Below, one piece after another: positions 51,948 through 61,205 of a stretch of DNA of 64,000 nucleotides. How positions within the stretch are numbered: the first letter of the stretch is position 1; every line of letters starts with the position of its first letter. The position numbers and the translations under genes are program-made. The notes beneath the pieces are model-generated. The model did no database searches and was not told the origin of the DNA. It saw nothing but the letters and a program-made list of their open reading frames with translations. This DNA is from Halosimplex carlsbadense 2-9-1. Its GTDB lineage: Archaea > Halobacteriota > Halobacteria > Halobacteriales > Haloarculaceae. The stretch covers positions 1-64,000 of the forward strand of contig NZ_AOIU01000023.1 of assembly GCF_000337455.1 (NCBI RefSeq), given 5' to 3'.

Positions 51948-53063
51948 GTGAGCGACAGCGAACGCGTCGCGCGCACCGACGACGGGCTGGCGCAGGTGCT
52001 CGACGCCGACGGCCGAGTCCGCGAGGAGGCGACTGTTCCCGACCTCTCCGACGAGGAACTCGTGGCGATCTACCGCGAGATGAAGCTCGCCCGCCACCTC
52101 GACGAGCGAGCCGTCTCGCTCCAGCGACAGGGCCGCATGGGAACCTACCCGCCGCTGGCCGGCCAGGAGGCCGCCCAGGTCGCCTCGACGCACGCGCTGC
52201 GGGACGACGACTGGATACTCGACCAGTACCGCGAACACGGGGCCGTCGTCGTCCGCGGGCTCGAACCCGAGTATCTGCTCTACTGGATGGGCCACGAGGT
52301 CGGCAACGAGTGGCTCGCGAGCAAGCACGTCTTCCCGCTCAACATCTCCATCGCCAGTCACCTCCCCCACGCGACGGGGATGGCCTGGGCCGCACGACTG
52401 CAGGGCGACGACCGCGTCGTCTGCTGTCACTTCGGCGACGGCGCCACGAGCGAGGGCGACTTCCACGAGGCGCTGAACGTCGCTGGCGTCTTCGACGCGC
52501 CCGCGCTCTTCTTCTGCAACAACAACCAGTACGCCATCTCCGTCCCGCGCGAACGCCAGACCGCCAGCGCGACCATCGCGGAGAAGGCCGCTTCCTACGG
52601 CTTCGCCGGCGTCCGCGTCGACGGGATGGATCCCCTCGCCGTCTACCAGGTGACGAGCGCCGCCGTCGAGAAGGCTCGCGACCCCGGCGCGGAGCAACTG
52701 CGCCCGACGCTGATCGAGGCCGAGATGTATCGGTTCGGCGCCCACACCACCGCCGACGACCCCTCGCGGTACCGCACCGACGAGGAGGTCGAGCGCTGGC
52801 GCGAGCGCGACCCGATCCCGCGGATGGAACGGTTCCTCCGCGAGCGCGACCTGCTCGACGACGAGCGCGTCGCCGCCGTCGAGGAGCGAAACCGTGAGCG
52901 GGTGGCCGAACTGGTCGAGGCGGCCGAAGCCTACGAGCCCGACGTGGACGCGTGGTTCGAACACGCCTACGAGGAGCCGACCCGTCGCGTGCGGGAAAGT
53001 CAGGCGTACCTCCGCGAGCTGCGCGAACGCCACGGCGACGACGCGCTCCTGCGCGACGAGTGA
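51948..53063 (+). CDS. 2-oxoacid dehydrogenase E1 component, alpha subunit
   Basis: Thiamine-diphosphate subunit of a pyruvate or branched-chain 2-oxoacid dehydrogenase-type complex, 371 residues from the GTG at 51948. ThDP motif CHFGDGATSEGDFHEALNVAGVFDAPALFFCNNNQYAIS (GDG...NN) is intact, as are the phosphorylation-loop-type YRFGAHTTADDPSRYR and RHLDERAVSLQRQGRMGTYPPLAGQEAAQV. The beta subunit, E2 and E3 genes are missing next to it; downstream genes are unrelated. It is either an orphan paralogue or one using a beta subunit from another locus. Which 2-oxoacid cannot be told. Confidence 0.9.
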   Translation: MSDSERVARTDDGLAQVLDADGRVREEATVPDLSDEELVAIYREMKLARHLDERAVSLQRQGRMGTYPPLAGQEAAQVASTHALRDDDWILDQYREHGAVVVRGLEPEYLLYWMGHEVGNEWLASKHVFPLNISIASHLPHATGMAWAARLQGDDRVVCCHFGDGATSEGDFHEALNVAGVFDAPALFFCNNNQYAISVPRERQTASATIAEKAASYGFAGVRVDGMDPLAVYQVTSAAVEKARDPGAEQLRPTLIEAEMYRFGAHTTADDPSRYRTDEEVERWRERDPIPRMERFLRERDLLDDERVAAVEERNRERVAELVEAAEAYEPDVDAWFEHAYEEPTRRVRESQAYLRELRERHGDDALLRDE

Positions 53064-53174
53064 CGGCGAAAGGTCGCGATACTCGCCGATGTACCGCGTT
53101 ACCGACCGACGGGGGGCGACCTACCGCCCGGAAGCCGCCGTATAGCAATACCGGCTCGGTCCGTCGGCGCTCGT

Positions 53175-53333
53175 ATGGCCTACCAGGTCGAATGCAGCCA
53201 GGACGACGAGTTCATGATCAAATCCGAAGACGAGCACGAGGTCATCGAGCACGTCAAGGAACACGCCCACGAGAAACACGACATGGACCTGAGCGACGAC
53301 GACGCTCGCGATATGGTTCAGGAAGCGTCCTGA
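53175..53333 (+). CDS. DUF1059 small protein
   Basis: 52 residues, soluble: MAYQVECSQDDEFMIKSEDEHEVIEHVKEHAHEKHDMDLSDDDARDMVQEAS. Matches DUF1059 along its full length, with the conserved Cys near the N-terminus and the HxxEKHxM core. Function unknown. TATAGCAATA at 53141-53150 is a likely TATA box. Own promoter, no clear operon. Confidence 0.85.
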   Translation: MAYQVECSQDDEFMIKSEDEHEVIEHVKEHAHEKHDMDLSDDDARDMVQEAS

Positions 53334-53400
53334 CCGTCGGTCCGTCGCTCCGCGGTATCGGTTTCCGGCGTACTCGACCGCCGAGCGGCGCCACCAACCG

Positions 53401-53405
53401 TTTTG
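53401..53405 (+). promoter_or_regulatory. TATA-like promoter ahead of a 10-codon ORF and DUF4166 gene
   Basis: TTTTG in ACCGTTTTGTGG, centred 27 bases before an ATG at 53429 that opens a 10-codon frame rather than the main gene. Confidence 0.5.
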
Positions 53406-53428
53406 TGGGCGGGCCTCTCAGTTCAGGC

Positions 53429-53461
53429 ATGCATACGGCGTCGGTGGCGGTGGTGGCGTGA
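53429..53461 (+). CDS. Possible 10-codon leader ORF coupled to DUF4166 gene
   Basis: Reads MHTASVAVVA and stops at a TGA that overlaps the GTG start of the next gene (GTGA, 53458-53461). The ATG is at the expected transcription start (27 bases after the TATA centre), so ribosomes loading on a leaderless mRNA would translate it and re-initiate on the GTG. No sequence motif in the peptide itself. Confidence 0.35.
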   Translation: MHTASVAVVA

Positions 53462-54129
53462 CGGGCGTCTACGAGTACGCGCTGGGGGAGGCCGCAGAGG
53501 ACCTGCACCCGAACGTGCGCGAGCGGTACGCGCTCGGTCCGGACGACGCGTTCGCGACCGTGGGCCGCGGCCTGATGGACATCACGCGCGGCGCGGTCGC
53601 GCTCCCGGTCCTGTACGTGATGCCGGCCCGGAACCTCCTCTTCCCCGAATCGGGCGAGGAGGTGCCGTTCTCGGTGACCACGGTGGGCTGGCGCGACCCC
53701 GCGGGGTACGAGGCGCTGACGACTCGCCGCGAGTTCGACTTCGACGGAAAGACCCGACAGTTCGACTCGACGACGGTGTGGGACGCCGACCGTGAGCGAC
53801 TGTTCGACTTCCTGGGGACCGGCGGGATGGTCGTCTCGGAGCTGCACCCGCGCGTCGAGGACGGCGTCCTCGTCGTCGAGGGCGGCAAGCAGTGGGCACG
53901 AGTCGGCGGCCGGTACCTGCCGACGCCCGGCCCGCTCGGCGTCGACGTGACGGTGCGGGACCGCTACGACGAGCACGACGAGCGGTTTCACGTCACCGCG
54001 ACCGTCGAGAGCGGCCTCGTCGGGCACATCCTGGGCTATCGCGGCTCGTTCACGCAGGAGCGTCGGGAGATGGATCGGGTGCCCGACGACCTCAAACCGG
54101 TCACCGGGATCGATCCGCTGCCGCCATGA
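53458..54129 (+). CDS. DUF4166 domain protein
   Basis: 223 residues, soluble. Begins at a GTG (VTGVYEYALGEAAEDLHPNVRERYALG), followed by VGRGLMDITRGAVALPVLYVMPARNLLFPESGEEVPFSVTTVGWRD and later VTATVESGLVGHILGYRGSFTQER, consistent with DUF4166. In Bacillus YndJ this domain is, as I recall, fused to the C-terminus of a membrane domain; here the membrane part is the next gene, overlapping by four bases (ATGA). Probably both work together at the membrane. Biochemical role unknown. Confidence 0.78.
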   Translation: MTGVYEYALGEAAEDLHPNVRERYALGPDDAFATVGRGLMDITRGAVALPVLYVMPARNLLFPESGEEVPFSVTTVGWRDPAGYEALTTRREFDFDGKTRQFDSTTVWDADRERLFDFLGTGGMVVSELHPRVEDGVLVVEGGKQWARVGGRYLPTPGPLGVDVTVRDRYDEHDERFHVTATVESGLVGHILGYRGSFTQERREMDRVPDDLKPVTGIDPLPP

Positions 54130-55133
54130 GCGGCGCACAAACGGGCGGGGACGCGGACACCGAGACAGACGCGGCGGCCGATCCGGACCCGTTCGCACGT
54201 CTCGTCGCGGGCGTCTCGCTCGCCGACCTGAGCGCCGTCTTCGGCGCGGGTCTCTGGATCGTTCTCACCGTCGCCGGCGGGCTCTCGCAGGTCGAGCGCG
54301 CGCTCGCGCTGGCGCCGCTGGTCGTCGTCCCGCTGGGCGTCGGGCTGGCCGCCCGCGGCGAGTTCGCTGGGCTGTCGGGCCGACTGCTCGGCGCCGCCGT
54401 CGCGCTCCTCCCGGTCGGTGCGGCGTCGATGGCGCTCTCGCTCGTGGTCGAGTCGGGACCGGTCGCCGCGGGGCTGGCCGCGCCGTGGGTGTTCGTGACG
54501 AGCCTGCTCGCGCTCGCCGGCGTCTCGCGCGCGCTCGAACGTGGCACGCTCCGGCCGTTGAACGTCGCGCTCGTCGATGCGGGGCTCGCGTACGTCCCGG
54601 TCGCCGCCGTCGCGCTCGTGCTCTCGCATCTCGGGATCACCGTCTGGTTCGACCCGACGATCGTCCTGCTCACCGCGGTCCACTTCCACTTCGCCGGGTT
54701 CGTGCTGCCGGTGCTCGCGGGCACGACCGGGCGCCACATCGGCGGGTTCGAGGGCGCCGCTCGCGCCGTCGCGGCCGTGATCCTCGTCGGCCCCGCCATC
54801 ATCGCGGTCGGCATCTCCGTCTCGCCGCTCGTCGAGGTCGTCGCCGTCGGCGCGTTCACCCTCGCCGTGGCGGCGTTCGGCCTGCTGACCCTCGTCCGCG
54901 CAGTTCCCTCGCTGGACGTTCTGCCGGCGACCCTCGTCGGCGTGTCGGCGCTCGCGCTCCCGGCGTCGATGGCGCTGGCGCTGGGCTACGGCGTCGCGGC
55001 GTTCTCGGGGACGAACCCGCTCGGGCTGAGTATCGGCCGGATGGTGACGCTGCACGGCTCGCTCAACGCCTACGGGTTCGCGCTCTGTGGCGTCGTCGGG
55101 TGGCGGGTCGCCGCTGCGTCGGCAGCGGCGTAG
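54126..55133 (+). CDS. YndJ-like polytopic membrane protein
   Basis: 335 residues with about 9-10 transmembrane helices after an acidic 25-residue N-terminus. The motif TAVHFHFAGFVLPVLAGTTGRHIGG and the C-terminal LHGSLNAYGFALCGVVGWRV, both with membrane-embedded His/Asn, are typical of YndJ. These His residues could bind a metal or heme, but that is unproven. ATG at 54126 overlaps the DUF4166 stop. Ends just before the convergent carboxyltransferase gene. Confidence 0.8.
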   Translation: MSGAQTGGDADTETDAAADPDPFARLVAGVSLADLSAVFGAGLWIVLTVAGGLSQVERALALAPLVVVPLGVGLAARGEFAGLSGRLLGAAVALLPVGAASMALSLVVESGPVAAGLAAPWVFVTSLLALAGVSRALERGTLRPLNVALVDAGLAYVPVAAVALVLSHLGITVWFDPTIVLLTAVHFHFAGFVLPVLAGTTGRHIGGFEGAARAVAAVILVGPAIIAVGISVSPLVEVVAVGAFTLAVAAFGLLTLVRAVPSLDVLPATLVGVSALALPASMALALGYGVAAFSGTNPLGLSIGRMVTLHGSLNAYGFALCGVVGWRVAAASAAA

Positions 55134-55155
55134 CAACGACCGTCGCGCGTTTCCG

Positions 55156-56706
55156 CTACAGCGGGATGTTCCCGTGTTTCCGGTCGGGGTGGTCCTTGCG
55201 TTTCGAGCGCAGCGTCTCCAGGTCGCCGATCAGCCGCGAGCGCGTCTCGGGCGGTTCGAGCACGTCGTCGACGAACCCGCGCTCGGCGGCGGTGTAGGGG
55301 TTGGCGAACTCCTCGCGGTACTCGTCGATGAGTTCCTGGCGTTTCTCCTCTACCTGTTCGGCGGCGTCGAGTTCGTCGTCGTAGAGGATGTTCACCGCGC
55401 CCTCGGGACCCATGACCGCGATCTCGGCGGTGGGCCAGGCGTAGTTCACGTCGCTGCCGACGTGCTTGGAGGACATCACGTCGTAGGCGCCACCGTACGC
55501 TTTGCGGGTGATGACCGTCATCAGCGGCACGGTCGCCTCCGAGTAGGCGTACAGCAGTTTCGCGCCGTGTTTGATGATGCCGCCTTTCTCCTGGTCTTTC
55601 CCGGGCATGAACCCGGGCACATCGACGAACGTGAGCAGGGGGATGTTGAAGGCGTCACAGAAGCGGACGAACCGCGAGCCCTTCAGCGAGGAGTCGATGT
55701 CGAGCGTCCCGGCGTTGACCCGCGGCTGGTTGGCGACGACGCCGACGGCGTGGCCGTCGAGGCGGGCGAAGCCGGTGAGGAGATTGCGGGCGTAGCGCTC
55801 GGCCACCTCGAAAAAGGATTCCTCGTCGACGACGCCGTCGATGACCGCGTGCATGTCGTAGGGCTTCTGTGGGGCCTGGGGAACCACGTCGCGCAGGCCG
55901 TCGTCGGCGCGGTCGGGGTCGTCCCAGGGCTCGATCCGGGGCGGGTCCTCGGCGTTGTTCGCGGGGAGATACGAGAGCAGATACCGGATGTCGTCCAGGG
56001 CCTCCTCCTCGGCGGCGGGCGCGAAGTGAGCGACGCCCGAGTCGCCGGTGTGGGTCGCGGCGCCGCCGAGTTCGTCGAAGGTCACCTCCTCGCCGGTGAC
56101 CGTCTCGATGACGTCCGGCCCGGTGATGAACATGTGGCTGGTCTCCTCGACCATGAAGATGAAGTCCGTGATGGCCGGGGAGTACACCGCGCCGCCGGCA
56201 CAGGGCCCCATGATGGCGGAAATTTGGGGCACCACACCGGACGCCAGCTGATTCCGGTGGAAGATGTCGGCGTAGCCCGCGAGCGCGTCGACGCCCTCCT
56301 GGATGCGGGCGCCGGCGGAGTCGTTCAGTCCGATTATCGGGGCGCCCGTCTCCATGGCCTTGTCCATCACCTTGCAGACCTTCTGGGCGAAGGCTTCACC
56401 GAGCGAGCCCCCGAGGACAGTGAAGTCGTGGGCGAAGACGAAGACGGTGCGACCGTCGACCTTGCCGTAGCCGGTGACGACGCCGTCGCCGGGGAACTCC
56501 TTGTCGGCCATGTCGAACTTCGTCGACCGGTGCTCGCGGAGCGCGTCGATCTCGACGAACGTGTCGTCGTCGAGGAAGTAGTCGATCCGCTCGCGGGCGG
56601 TCATCTTCCCCCGGTCGTGCTGGGCCTCGATGCGTTCGTCGCCCCCGCCCTTTCGGGCGGACTCCTTGCGCTCGCGCAGGTCCTCGATGTCCTCTTCGCG
56701 GGTCAC
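55156..56706 (-). CDS. Acyl-CoA carboxylase carboxyltransferase subunit (PccB/MmdA-like)
   Basis: 516 residues. Carboxyltransferase fold in both halves: [91 protein letters not shown], and [50 protein letters not shown]. It moves CO2 from biotin to acetyl- or propionyl-CoA; its biotin partner is encoded 5.3 kb away. Start: GTG at 56706 ([21 protein letters not shown]) fits the family; the frame is open much further upstream without homology. Convergent with YndJ. Confidence 0.93.
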   Translation of the reverse strand: MTREEDIEDLRERKESARKGGGDERIEAQHDRGKMTARERIDYFLDDDTFVEIDALREHRSTKFDMADKEFPGDGVVTGYGKVDGRTVFVFAHDFTVLGGSLGEAFAQKVCKVMDKAMETGAPIIGLNDSAGARIQEGVDALAGYADIFHRNQLASGVVPQISAIMGPCAGGAVYSPAITDFIFMVEETSHMFITGPDVIETVTGEEVTFDELGGAATHTGDSGVAHFAPAAEEEALDDIRYLLSYLPANNAEDPPRIEPWDDPDRADDGLRDVVPQAPQKPYDMHAVIDGVVDEESFFEVAERYARNLLTGFARLDGHAVGVVANQPRVNAGTLDIDSSLKGSRFVRFCDAFNIPLLTFVDVPGFMPGKDQEKGGIIKHGAKLLYAYSEATVPLMTVITRKAYGGAYDVMSSKHVGSDVNYAWPTAEIAVMGPEGAVNILYDDELDAAEQVEEKRQELIDEYREEFANPYTAAERGFVDDVLEPPETRSRLIGDLETLRSKRKDHPDRKHGNIPL

Positions 56707-56821
56707 CCCGGACCACCTCGCCCGGCCGACAGCCCGCCGTACCCTCGCGTCATTGGAGAGACATCGGCAGACCGGGAGAAAAACGTTTCCCGACGGCCCG
56801 GCCGACGCGCGACGGAACCGT

Positions 56822-58198
56822 TCACTCCTGGGTGACGCGGGGCAACGCGACCGCGAACACCGCTCCGCGGGGCTCGTTGCTCTCGATCCAGACGCGGCCA
56901 CCGTACTCGCCGACGAGGCGCTGGACGAGGTAGAGTCCCATGCCAGTGCCGCCGCTACCGAGTCCCGTCTCACCCCGACCGAACACCGCTTCACGGCGCG
57001 CCTCCGGGATGCCGGGGCCGTTGTCCGCGACGCGGACGGTGATGTCGTCGGCCGCCGATTCGACGGTGAGCGACACCTCGGGCACGTCGCTATCGTTGTG
57101 CTGGATCGCGTTTTTCAGCAGGTTTCGAAACACGGACGCGAGCATGTCGTCGGCGACGACCGTCGCCTCCGGGAGCCTGTCGTCGAGCGTGACGGCCGCG
57201 TCCGGATACGCCGATCGGACGCTCTCGACCTCGCGTTCGAGCACCGGGCTCAGGTCGACCCGCTCGACGCGGTCTTCGGCCGACAGGACGACCTCGGATA
57301 TCTGCCTGGCGGTCGTCGTCAGGTCGACCGCGTGCATCGCGCTTTCCAGCAGTGTCTCGACGAGCGCCTCGTGGTCATCGTCGACCGCGTCTCGGAGGCG
57401 GTCCGCGTACGCCAGGACCACCTGAAGGTCGTTGCGGATGTCGTGGCGCAGCACCTCGTTCAGCACGTCGAGGTCGTCGCGTTGCTCGGTGAGTCGGTCC
57501 CGCCGCTCTCTGCGTTCGGTCACGTCTCGGGAGTAGACGGTGAGGCCGTCCTCGTCGGCGAACGCCCGGACCTCGACCCAGTAATCCAGCGGCTCGGGCA
57601 CGTACTGCTCGAACTCGGCGGGCTCGCCGTCCGCCATCACTCTGCGGTACCGCGCTTCGAGTTCCTCGGGGATGTCGTCGCCGAACACGTCCCAGATGGT
57701 CTTCCCGACCACGTCTTCCGGTTGGACGCCGGTTCGCTGGGCCATCCGCTCGTTCCAGAACGTGACGGTCCAGTCACCGTCGACGGTGTACACCGCGTCG
57801 CTCGTTCGGTCGAGCAGTCGATAGCGGTCCGAGAGGTCAATCGCCGCGAACATCGCGCCGGTGACCGCACCGTCCGCATCGCGGAGCGGTTCGGCGGCCG
57901 CCCGATAGCGGTTCTGTCCGTGGGGCTTGTTGAAGGTGAACTCGCGTTCGACTCGCGAACCGGTCTGCATCGCCGCGCGCTTTACCTCCCGCGTCGGCTT
58001 CGCCATCTCCTCGGAGAAGAGGTCGCTGTCGGTCTGCCCGAGGATGTCCTCGTCCGGGGGTTCCGGCGCGTCGTTGTGGACCCACGTGTGTCTGAGGTCG
58101 GTATCGACGAACGCGCCGTTCATCCGGCCAGTTTCGAGCACCAGTTCCAGGAACTGGTTCCTCCGGTCGAGTTCTCGCTGCAGTTGCGACTCGCTCAT
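56822..58198 (-). CDS. PAS-domain sensor histidine kinase
   Basis: 458 residues, soluble. Two PAS domains (about 12-125, with [16 protein letters not shown], and 128-245, with [34 protein letters not shown]), coiled linker [16 protein letters not shown], HisKA with H-box [20 protein letters not shown], and a complete ATPase: N-box [12 protein letters not shown]1 [10 protein letters not shown]2 [17 protein letters not shown]. Start at 58198 ([16 protein letters not shown]) preferred over a frame extension of 14 codons. No response regulator gene is adjacent. Ligand unknown. Confidence 0.93.
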   Translation of the reverse strand: MSESQLQRELDRRNQFLELVLETGRMNGAFVDTDLRHTWVHNDAPEPPDEDILGQTDSDLFSEEMAKPTREVKRAAMQTGSRVEREFTFNKPHGQNRYRAAAEPLRDADGAVTGAMFAAIDLSDRYRLLDRTSDAVYTVDGDWTVTFWNERMAQRTGVQPEDVVGKTIWDVFGDDIPEELEARYRRVMADGEPAEFEQYVPEPLDYWVEVRAFADEDGLTVYSRDVTERRERRDRLTEQRDDLDVLNEVLRHDIRNDLQVVLAYADRLRDAVDDDHEALVETLLESAMHAVDLTTTARQISEVVLSAEDRVERVDLSPVLEREVESVRSAYPDAAVTLDDRLPEATVVADDMLASVFRNLLKNAIQHNDSDVPEVSLTVESAADDITVRVADNGPGIPEARREAVFGRGETGLGSGGTGMGLYLVQRLVGEYGGRVWIESNEPRGAVFAVALPRVTQE

Positions 58199-58410
58199 CG
58201 ACGCATCCTCCGCACTCGTCGAAGCCGCCCGGCAGTACACTGCCGGGCGACCGCGAGGCGGGGCGATGGGCCTCGGCTCCGAGCGCGCGACCCGTGGCTA
58301 GTCCCGCTCATAGCGGTAGTACGCGAACGGGTGTCATAACTGCATCTGCCCGGCTATCACGAGCGGTAACGCGGTGGCCACTGGCACACTCGATCGCGGA
58401 AACCGGGAGA

Positions 58411-58414
58411 GTTT
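58411..58414 (+). promoter_or_regulatory. TATA-like promoter of the UDG-family gene
   Basis: TTTT in GAGAGTTTTGCC, centred 27-28 bases before the GTG at 58441; supports the GTG start inside a longer open frame. Confidence 0.5.
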
Positions 58415-58440
58415 TGCCGCCGTCGATCCTGCACAGCGAC

Positions 58441-59067
58441 GTGAAGAACGTCACGTCCCGCCAGTCGAACCCCTTCGGCTTCTCGCCGCCGTGTGAGCCG
58501 TTCGTCGCCGGGTTCGGCGACGCCAACGCCGACTTCCACGTGATCGGGGACCACCCCGGCGTCCACGGGGGAGCCGAATCGGGCTACCCGTTCACGGAGT
58601 TCGACGCCAGCGAGCGCCTCCAGCGGACGCTCGTCGAGGGCGGCCTGCTCGCCCAAGCGGGGGCGCCGCCCGTCGTCGAGAAGACCTACTTCTCGTATCT
58701 CTACCCCTGCGTCCCCGAGGGCGTGCCGAGCGCGGGGGACTACGCCGACCTGGAGAACATCTTCGATTCGGAGATCCGGGCGATCACCGCCCACGTCCTC
58801 CTGCCGGTCGGCGAGCGCGCGACGCGCCACGTCTTCGCGAACATGACCGCCCGGCCGCCCGAGGAAGTCGACCTGGACGCCCAGCACGCCACCGAGATCC
58901 CCGGTAGCGGCTGGCTCGTCGTCCCCCTGAAAGACCCCGCCCAGTGGTCCGAGGAGGACGAGCGAGCGCTGGTCGAGGCGCTCGCGGAACTGCGACAGCG
59001 CGACTACGTCCGCCGGGCGGATCTGGGGCGGTTCCTCCCGGACGACGACCCGTACATGGTTCGGTAA
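58441..59067 (+). CDS. Uracil-DNA-glycosylase-superfamily protein
   Basis: 208 residues from a GTG: VKNVTSRQSNPFGFSPPCEPFVAGFGDANADFHVIGDHPGVHGGAESGYPFTEFDASERL. This is the start of the haloarchaeal UDG-like family as I know it, with the GD-x-PG motif where classical UDGs have GQDPY. The C-terminal half carries LLPVGERATRHVFA in the strand before the leucine loop. The usual catalytic Asp/Asn arrangement is altered, so base excision is not certain. It may act on deaminated DNA or be a divergent relative. Monocistronic, leaderless. Confidence 0.8.
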   Translation: MKNVTSRQSNPFGFSPPCEPFVAGFGDANADFHVIGDHPGVHGGAESGYPFTEFDASERLQRTLVEGGLLAQAGAPPVVEKTYFSYLYPCVPEGVPSAGDYADLENIFDSEIRAITAHVLLPVGERATRHVFANMTARPPEEVDLDAQHATEIPGSGWLVVPLKDPAQWSEEDERALVEALAELRQRDYVRRADLGRFLPDDDPYMVR

Positions 59068-59106
59068 GCGGTCCGTCGGAGGGCTGTCGCGAGCGGGACG
59101 CGCCGC

Positions 59107-60465
59107 TCAGAACGGCGCGAAGAAGGTCGCGTCCTCCGCCAGGAACAGGCTCTCGAAGCCGAGCGCCAGCGTCGCGACGATCCCGAGGAGGACGACCAGC
59201 CGGACCGTCCACAGCCACACCATCGCGAGCCCGCCCGAGGCGGTGCTCCCCGCGCGCAGTTCCGCGACCGCGTCCCGCCCGAGGACCCACCCCACGAACA
59301 CGACGACGAGCAGTACCGACAGCGGCAACAGCAGGTTGTAGGCTATCGCGTCGAACCAGACGAACCAGGCCGAGAAGCCGCCCGGGTCGCCCGTGTCGAG
59401 GGCCGACGGGAGCCCGAGGACGAAGAGGATCGCGCCGGCGCCGAGCGCGAGCGTCGATCGCGAGGCGTCGGTGTTGTCGGTCGCGTAGGAGACGGCGACT
59501 TCGAGCAGACTGATCGCCGAGGACAGCGCCGCGAGCGCGACGACGCCGAAGAAGACGACGCCGAGCAGTCGACCCGCGGGCAGCGTGGCGAACGCCGCGG
59601 CCATCGCCTCGAACAGCGCCGTCGGGCCGCTGTCCGCCGGGCCGATCCCCTCGGCGAAGAGGATCGGGAACACGACGACGCCGGCGAGGACGCCGATGAG
59701 CGTGTTCGAGACGACGATGACGCCGCCGTCGACCGGGAGGCTGTCGTCCTCGCCGACGTAGGAGGCGTAGGTGACCATGATCCCCATCCCCAGCGAGAGG
59801 GTGAAGAAGGCCTGCCCGACCGCGTCGGGGATGACCGTGCCCGCGTTCTCGACCAGCGATCCCACGTCCGGTGAGAGGAAGTAGGCGAGGCCGTCGGCGG
59901 CGCCGCCGAGCGTGAGCGCCCACGCCCCGAGCGCGAGCATGAGCACGACGATCGACGGGACCATCACCTTCGTCGCCTTCTCGATGCCGTCCTCGATCCC
60001 CATCGCGACGATGCCGACGGCGATCGCGAGGAAGACGGCCTGGGCGGCGATCGCTTCGGGACCGGACGCGACCGCCGAGAGGTACGCTCCGGGGTCGTCG
60101 AAGTAGGCGCCGGTGGCGCTGCCCAGGATGTATCGGAGGACCCACCCGCCGACGACGTCGTAGTAGGAGAGGATCCAGAAGCCGGTGACCATCCCCATCG
60201 CGCCGACGACCCGCCAGGCCGGGCCGCCCAACTCCGCGAAGGAGTCGACGACGTTGCGGTGGGTCCGCCGACCGACCACGAACTCCGCGAGCAGCGCCGG
60301 GAAGCCGATGAGCGTCACCGCGATCAGATAGAAGACGACGAACGCGGCGCCGCCGTTCGCGGCCGTCTTGAACGGGAACTGCCAGAGGTTCCCCAGGCCG
60401 ACTGCGCTCCCGATCGCGGCGACGAGGAAGCCGACCCGCGTCGCCCACGTCTCTCGTTCGACCAT
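59107..60465 (-). CDS. Sodium-dependent transporter (NSS/SNF family)
   Basis: 452 residues, about 12 transmembrane helices, LeuT fold. The Na+/substrate site is in VGFLVAAIGSAVGLGNLWQFPFKTAANGGAAFVVFYL (helix 1) and in FFTLSLGMGIMVTYASYVGEDDSL (helix 6). Probably a Na+-coupled amino-acid or related small-molecule importer; the substrate is unpredictable. Start at 60465 (MVERETWATRVGFLVAAIGS), with TATA-like TTTTTAC near 60493 on the minus strand. Confidence 0.92.
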   Translation of the reverse strand: MVERETWATRVGFLVAAIGSAVGLGNLWQFPFKTAANGGAAFVVFYLIAVTLIGFPALLAEFVVGRRTHRNVVDSFAELGGPAWRVVGAMGMVTGFWILSYYDVVGGWVLRYILGSATGAYFDDPGAYLSAVASGPEAIAAQAVFLAIAVGIVAMGIEDGIEKATKVMVPSIVVLMLALGAWALTLGGAADGLAYFLSPDVGSLVENAGTVIPDAVGQAFFTLSLGMGIMVTYASYVGEDDSLPVDGGVIVVSNTLIGVLAGVVVFPILFAEGIGPADSGPTALFEAMAAAFATLPAGRLLGVVFFGVVALAALSSAISLLEVAVSYATDNTDASRSTLALGAGAILFVLGLPSALDTGDPGGFSAWFVWFDAIAYNLLLPLSVLLVVVFVGWVLGRDAVAELRAGSTASGGLAMVWLWTVRLVVLLGIVATLALGFESLFLAEDATFFAPF

Positions 60466-60547
60466 CTGTCTCCGCGTTCGACTGCTGTCCGTAAAAACGG
60501 CTACGACCAGTGGCGCTAAGTACTGTCCGTCCGACATTCGAGGCGCG

Positions 60548-61180
60548 ATGCCCTCCCTACTCGACCGACTGCTCGGCGACGACGACACCGACGAAGGGAT
60601 CGACCTGCAAGAGCGAGAAGACGAGGCCCACGAGGCGCTGGGGAACCGCGTCACCCCGGAGACCTACGGCATCGACGACTGCGCGGTGACCGGCGTCGCG
60701 GTCGTCAACGAAGGCCCCGAGGAGGAGCCGATAACCGTCCCGATCGCCCGCTTCTCGCTCGGCGAGGACGTGGAATCGCCGGACCTGGACCTGGTCTGGG
60801 ACCTGGCGAGCGAGGCGATCCGCGCGATGGACCCGGCCTTCGAGGGGGTGTTCGTCCGCCACTACGACGTGCAGTTCACGTTCGACGGGGACGGCCTGTT
60901 CGAGGCCGAGGAGTGTCGACGGATGGCGGTGACGCCGGAACTGGCCGACCGGCTGGTAACCGAGACGGGCTTCGACGCCGCGGCGTTCAAATCGGCGATG
61001 CTCGAAGCGGACGACATCGACGACCACGTCGCGCCCGTCGCGTGGGGCGAGTGCGTCGACTACAGCAGGAACGACAACGCGGCGGTCGTGACCGGCTCGG
61101 CGGCCGCGATGGCGGGCGCGAGCGCCGCCGGGGCCAGCTGTGCAGGCGCCGGTGCGGCCGGCGGTGCCGGCGGCTGTTAG
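60548..61180 (+). CDS. Hypothetical protein with Ala/Gly/Cys tail, 210 residues
   Basis: I do not recognise the family. Residues 1-180 look like a globular acidic alpha/beta protein (TVPIARFSLGEDVESPDLDLVWDLASEAIRAMDPAFEGVFVRHYDVQFTFDGDG). The end (about 184-210) is a run of Ala and Gly with three Cys, ending GGC. No membrane helix is obvious, but the tail could be lipid-modified or disordered. TATA-like CTAAGTAC near 60516-60523 gives a leaderless ATG at 60548. Divergent from the SNF transporter gene. Confidence 0.7.
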   Translation: MPSLLDRLLGDDDTDEGIDLQEREDEAHEALGNRVTPETYGIDDCAVTGVAVVNEGPEEEPITVPIARFSLGEDVESPDLDLVWDLASEAIRAMDPAFEGVFVRHYDVQFTFDGDGLFEAEECRRMAVTPELADRLVTETGFDAAAFKSAMLEADDIDDHVAPVAWGECVDYSRNDNAAVVTGSAAAMAGASAAGASCAGAGAAGGAGGC

Positions 61181-61205
61181 CGCCCCAATCCGGTTTTCGG
61201 GGTCG

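Noticed and set aside
50028..53033. A 1001-residue open frame on the minus strand
   Set aside because: It is antisense to two well-supported genes (FAD flavoprotein and E1 alpha). Its composition is Arg/Val/Asp-biased in the way high-GC shadow frames are, and no domain is recognisable.
53429..53461. Frameshift in the DUF4166 gene instead of a leader ORF
   Set aside because: The main frame has a plausible GTG start with a GTGA junction, a common coupling form in this window. A sequencing error cannot be fully excluded, but nothing in the protein demands it.
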